Below are positions 8,154 through 9,966 of a stretch of DNA of 9,966 nt, piece by piece; position 1 is the stretch's first letter; every line of letters begins with the position of its first letter. The stretch is from Bacteroidota bacterium. Lineage in GTDB: Bacteria; Bacteroidota; Bacteroidia; Chitinophagales; Chitinophagaceae. Position numbers and translations under genes: made by a program. The stretch is taken from contig JAEWBT010000121.1 of NCBI GenBank assembly GCA_023391015.1, positions 1-9,966 of the forward strand. The letters are read 5' to 3'. Under the pieces are notes generated by a model. That model was not told the origin of the DNA, made no database searches, and saw nothing but the letters and a program-made list of their open reading frames with translations.

Positions 8154-8293
8154 AAAATCTTTGGGCTTTTCCGCAAGCATCAAAAGCCGGAAATCCGTTG
8201 TGATAGCCGGGGCAACCCAGAATTTTCCAGAACACCTTATCGGTGTCAGGAGATCTGTCTTTTCCGGAAAAAGCAGCCTTATTTCCGGAAATA

Positions 8294-8329
8294 AAAAAGC
8301 GTTTCCCCGGTATTGGGGAAACGCTTTTT
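8294..8329 (-). terminator. Terminator of the type IX-secreted protein gene
   Basis: Arms at 8294-8308 and 8315-8329 (AAAAAGCGTTTCCCC and its complement) form a perfect 15-bp stem with a 6-nt loop. The A-run on the plus strand supplies a U-run for minus-strand transcripts coming from the gene that stops at 8349. Two copies of TTCCGGAA (8262 and 8283) lie just beyond it. Confidence 0.92.
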
Positions 8330-8348
8330 CAAAACGTATGCAGAACTC

Positions 8349-9966
8349 TTAATGCCCAATCTGCACCTGGCGACGCTCTGTTTTTCCGGCCTGCTCCAAA
8401 ACAACCCAATACACGCCTGGCACCAAGCCGGAAACCGAAAGCGAGGCGTTGGCCTTATCCACCACTTTTTCAGACAATACCAACCGGCCTGCCGATGTAA
8501 ATAGCTGAATGTGGGCCGGCGCTTCAGTGCTGGTCCATTCCAGATTTAAAACATCGTGCGCCGGATTGGGATACAGACGCAGGTCAGAAGTTGCCACTGC
8601 ACCAAAATGAAGCGTGCGCACTGGGCTGTGAGTTACCACACCATCTACGCCAGTGATGCGCAGGCGATAATAATTCGGGCCGGTCAGTGGGCTTTCATCC
8701 GTAAAACGCTGGCGAAGCGGGGTTTCTTTTGTGAGATCAAAACGCCCTAATGCTGTGAAATCGCTGCCATCGTTGCTGCGCTCCACCACGATCTGCTCGC
8801 CGCCGTCGGGGGTAGCCAGCTCCCAATCCAGAAGGGCTGCGCGGGCTGCCGGACGCGCCGAGAAAGAAAGCAGCTGCAAGGGCAACGGCTGGGCCGCAGA
8901 GGTGCTGCCGAGGGCAAAAGGCGAGAAAGAAGATACGAAATTTCCGGAAATAACCGTTCCGGAATTGTTGTTTCCGGTAGCCGTGCCGCCTTCCGAAACC
9001 CACTGCCCGCCGGTGTAGTGGGCCACCACGAGCGTGCTCGGGTCGGTTACCTGGGCAGCGGTGGTATAAGTAAGGGTGACTTTGGCATCTGCGCCGGTGC
9101 CGCGACTAATGTCGAAATATTCGTTGGCAGCAACATACTTCAGGGAAGCAGCTTTATTGCCCCGGTTAGGCGTAAGCTGCGCACCGTTGAAATATTCAGC
9201 GGTATAGTCGCTGGTGGTGGCGGTTTGCGGGGTAATGGTTACCGGCGCATAGTCACCCGGCTTGCCGATAGGAAATAAAAAGTCGGTGGCAGCGGCGGTG
9301 GCGCGCTTCAACGGTCCAGCCACAAAAGCCGTGGCCGAGCCGCCGGTGAGTACGGCTGCGCTGCCGAGGGTCAGCAGGTTGGTCGTGGTCGTAGTCAGAT
9401 TTCCGGAAGTCAGCGTCAGGCCGGTGGTAGCGGTGTGGGCAGCGGAGAGCGTTACCCCGGCGGCGTTGTCGATTTCGAGGGTAGCCGAGCCGGTCAGTCC
9501 ATCGCCGGTGGCCTGCGCAGCAGTGCCGCGGTAGATGTAGTTGCCGCTGGTATTGAAGGTGCGGGTACCAGTGGTTTGAATATTTCCGGAAGTGCCGCTG
9601 CCGGTAAGGCCTGCGGCATCAGTCACGACCAGGGTGCTGCCCGCAGCGGTGGCGAATTTGGCGGTTCCGGAAATCTTGTGGCCGTTGGTATTGAGGGTGC
9701 CGCTGAGGGTAGCGGTGAGCGTGCTGACGCCATTGATAGTCACATCTGACAGTAATTGCACGTTTGCACCGGAAGCAATGCTCATACCGCCTGTATTGGC
9801 ACCGGTGCCGGTTCCCAATGTAATGGTTCCGGAACCCGCCAGAGTGGTATTGGTACCGGAAATTACGAAAGGGGTATTGTTATTAAACCTCATTTCCCCA
9901 TTGATCAAAAGCCCCCCGTTGAAAACTTTTTGGCCGTCTCCGGTCCAAGGGATCGTATATCCGGTG
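8349..9966 (-). CDS. Type IX-secreted repeat-rich surface protein (C-terminal part)
   Basis: Only the C-terminal 538 residues are in the window. The frame is open to the right edge, so the true start lies beyond 9966; the TTG at 9906-9908 is simply an internal leucine codon. The upstream two-thirds is rich in Gly, Thr, Ser, Ala and Asn with short repeats such as LTSGNL and TFNTSGNYIY, suggesting a parallel beta-helix or adhesin-like passenger. A segment FLFPIGKPGDYAPV near 9243-9285 is a pattern often seen before the C-terminal modules of such Bacteroidota proteins. About 100 residues encoded by 8583-8885 (LPLQLLSFSARP, IVVERSNDG, NYYRLRITGVDG) look like a fibronectin III-like module. The last 77 residues (8352-8582) are a type A type IX sorting domain with the hallmark LYPNPAHDVL, GRLVL and LVPGVYWVVL strands. 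The protein should cross the outer membrane by the Por machinery, be trimmed of this domain, and be attached to the surface or released. The cargo function is unknown. Confidence 0.9.
   Translation of the reverse strand, partial: TGYTIPWTGDGQKVFNGGLLINGEMRFNNNTPFVISGTNTTLAGSGTITLGTGTGANTGGMSIASGANVQLLSDVTINGVSTLTATLSGTLNTNGHKISGTAKFATAAGSTLVVTDAAGLTGSGTSGNIQTTGTRTFNTSGNYIYRGTAAQATGDGLTGSATLEIDNAAGVTLSAAHTATTGLTLTSGNLTTTTTNLLTLGSAAVLTGGSATAFVAGPLKRATAAATDFLFPIGKPGDYAPVTITPQTATTSDYTAEYFNGAQLTPNRGNKAASLKYVAANEYFDISRGTGADAKVTLTYTTAAQVTDPSTLVVAHYTGGQWVSEGGTATGNNNSGTVISGNFVSSFSPFALGSTSAAQPLPLQLLSFSARPAARAALLDWELATPDGGEQIVVERSNDGSDFTALGRFDLTKETPLRQRFTDESPLTGPNYYRLRITGVDGVVTHSPVRTLHFGAVATSDLRLYPNPAHDVLNLEWTSTEAPAHIQLFTSAGRLVLSEKVVDKANASLSVSGLVPGVYWVVLEQAGKTERRQVQIGH

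Noticed and set aside
8349..9908. Complete surface-protein gene starting at the TTG at 9906-9908
   Set aside because: The frame stays open to the window edge with continuous repeat-type protein sequence and no signal peptide at that TTG.

Overview
This window looks like chromosomal DNA from a Bacteroidota bacterium, most likely Cytophagia/Chitinophagia-like. The evidence is a secreted protein ending in a type IX secretion (Por) sorting domain, TAnnTTTG-type -7 promoter elements upstream of infB and the tRNA gene, no Shine-Dalgarno-like sequences before the starts, and an IF-2 with the long Pro/Ala/Glu and Gly/Asn/Arg linker common in this phylum. Genus-level placement is not supported by what can be seen.

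Layout from left to right. Positions 1-232 hold a heptanucleotide tandem array and, just past the prfA stop, a shorter inverted array of the same heptamers. prfA (peptide chain release factor 1) lies on the minus strand. It is followed by about 630 bp without a convincing gene, containing seven 42-bp tandem repeats and a REP-like hairpin. Next come a minus-strand gene for an unrecognised secreted protein and, divergent from it, a plus-strand WYL-domain transcriptional regulator. The regulator converges on infB (translation initiation factor IF-2, minus strand), and the two share a bidirectional terminator. infB has its own candidate promoter. Upstream of it, also on the minus strand, is a tRNA-Ala(GGC) gene with its own promoter and a near-perfect terminator. 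The right end is the C-terminal part of a large type IX-secreted, repeat-rich surface or extracellular protein that runs off the window, with a strong terminator behind it.

Functionally this is ordinary chromosome: three translation genes (prfA, infB, tRNA-Ala), a secreted protein/regulator pair, and a surface protein. No CRISPR array, phage, transposase or defence system is visible. The most unusual signal is at the DNA level. The perfect palindrome TTCCGGAA occurs 15 times in under 10 kb, in genes and between them, where chance would give well under one. That resembles a highly iterated palindrome comparable in kind to cyanobacterial HIP1. The heptamer arrays, the 42-bp minisatellite and the REP-like hairpin are further repeat classes packed into the intergenic DNA.
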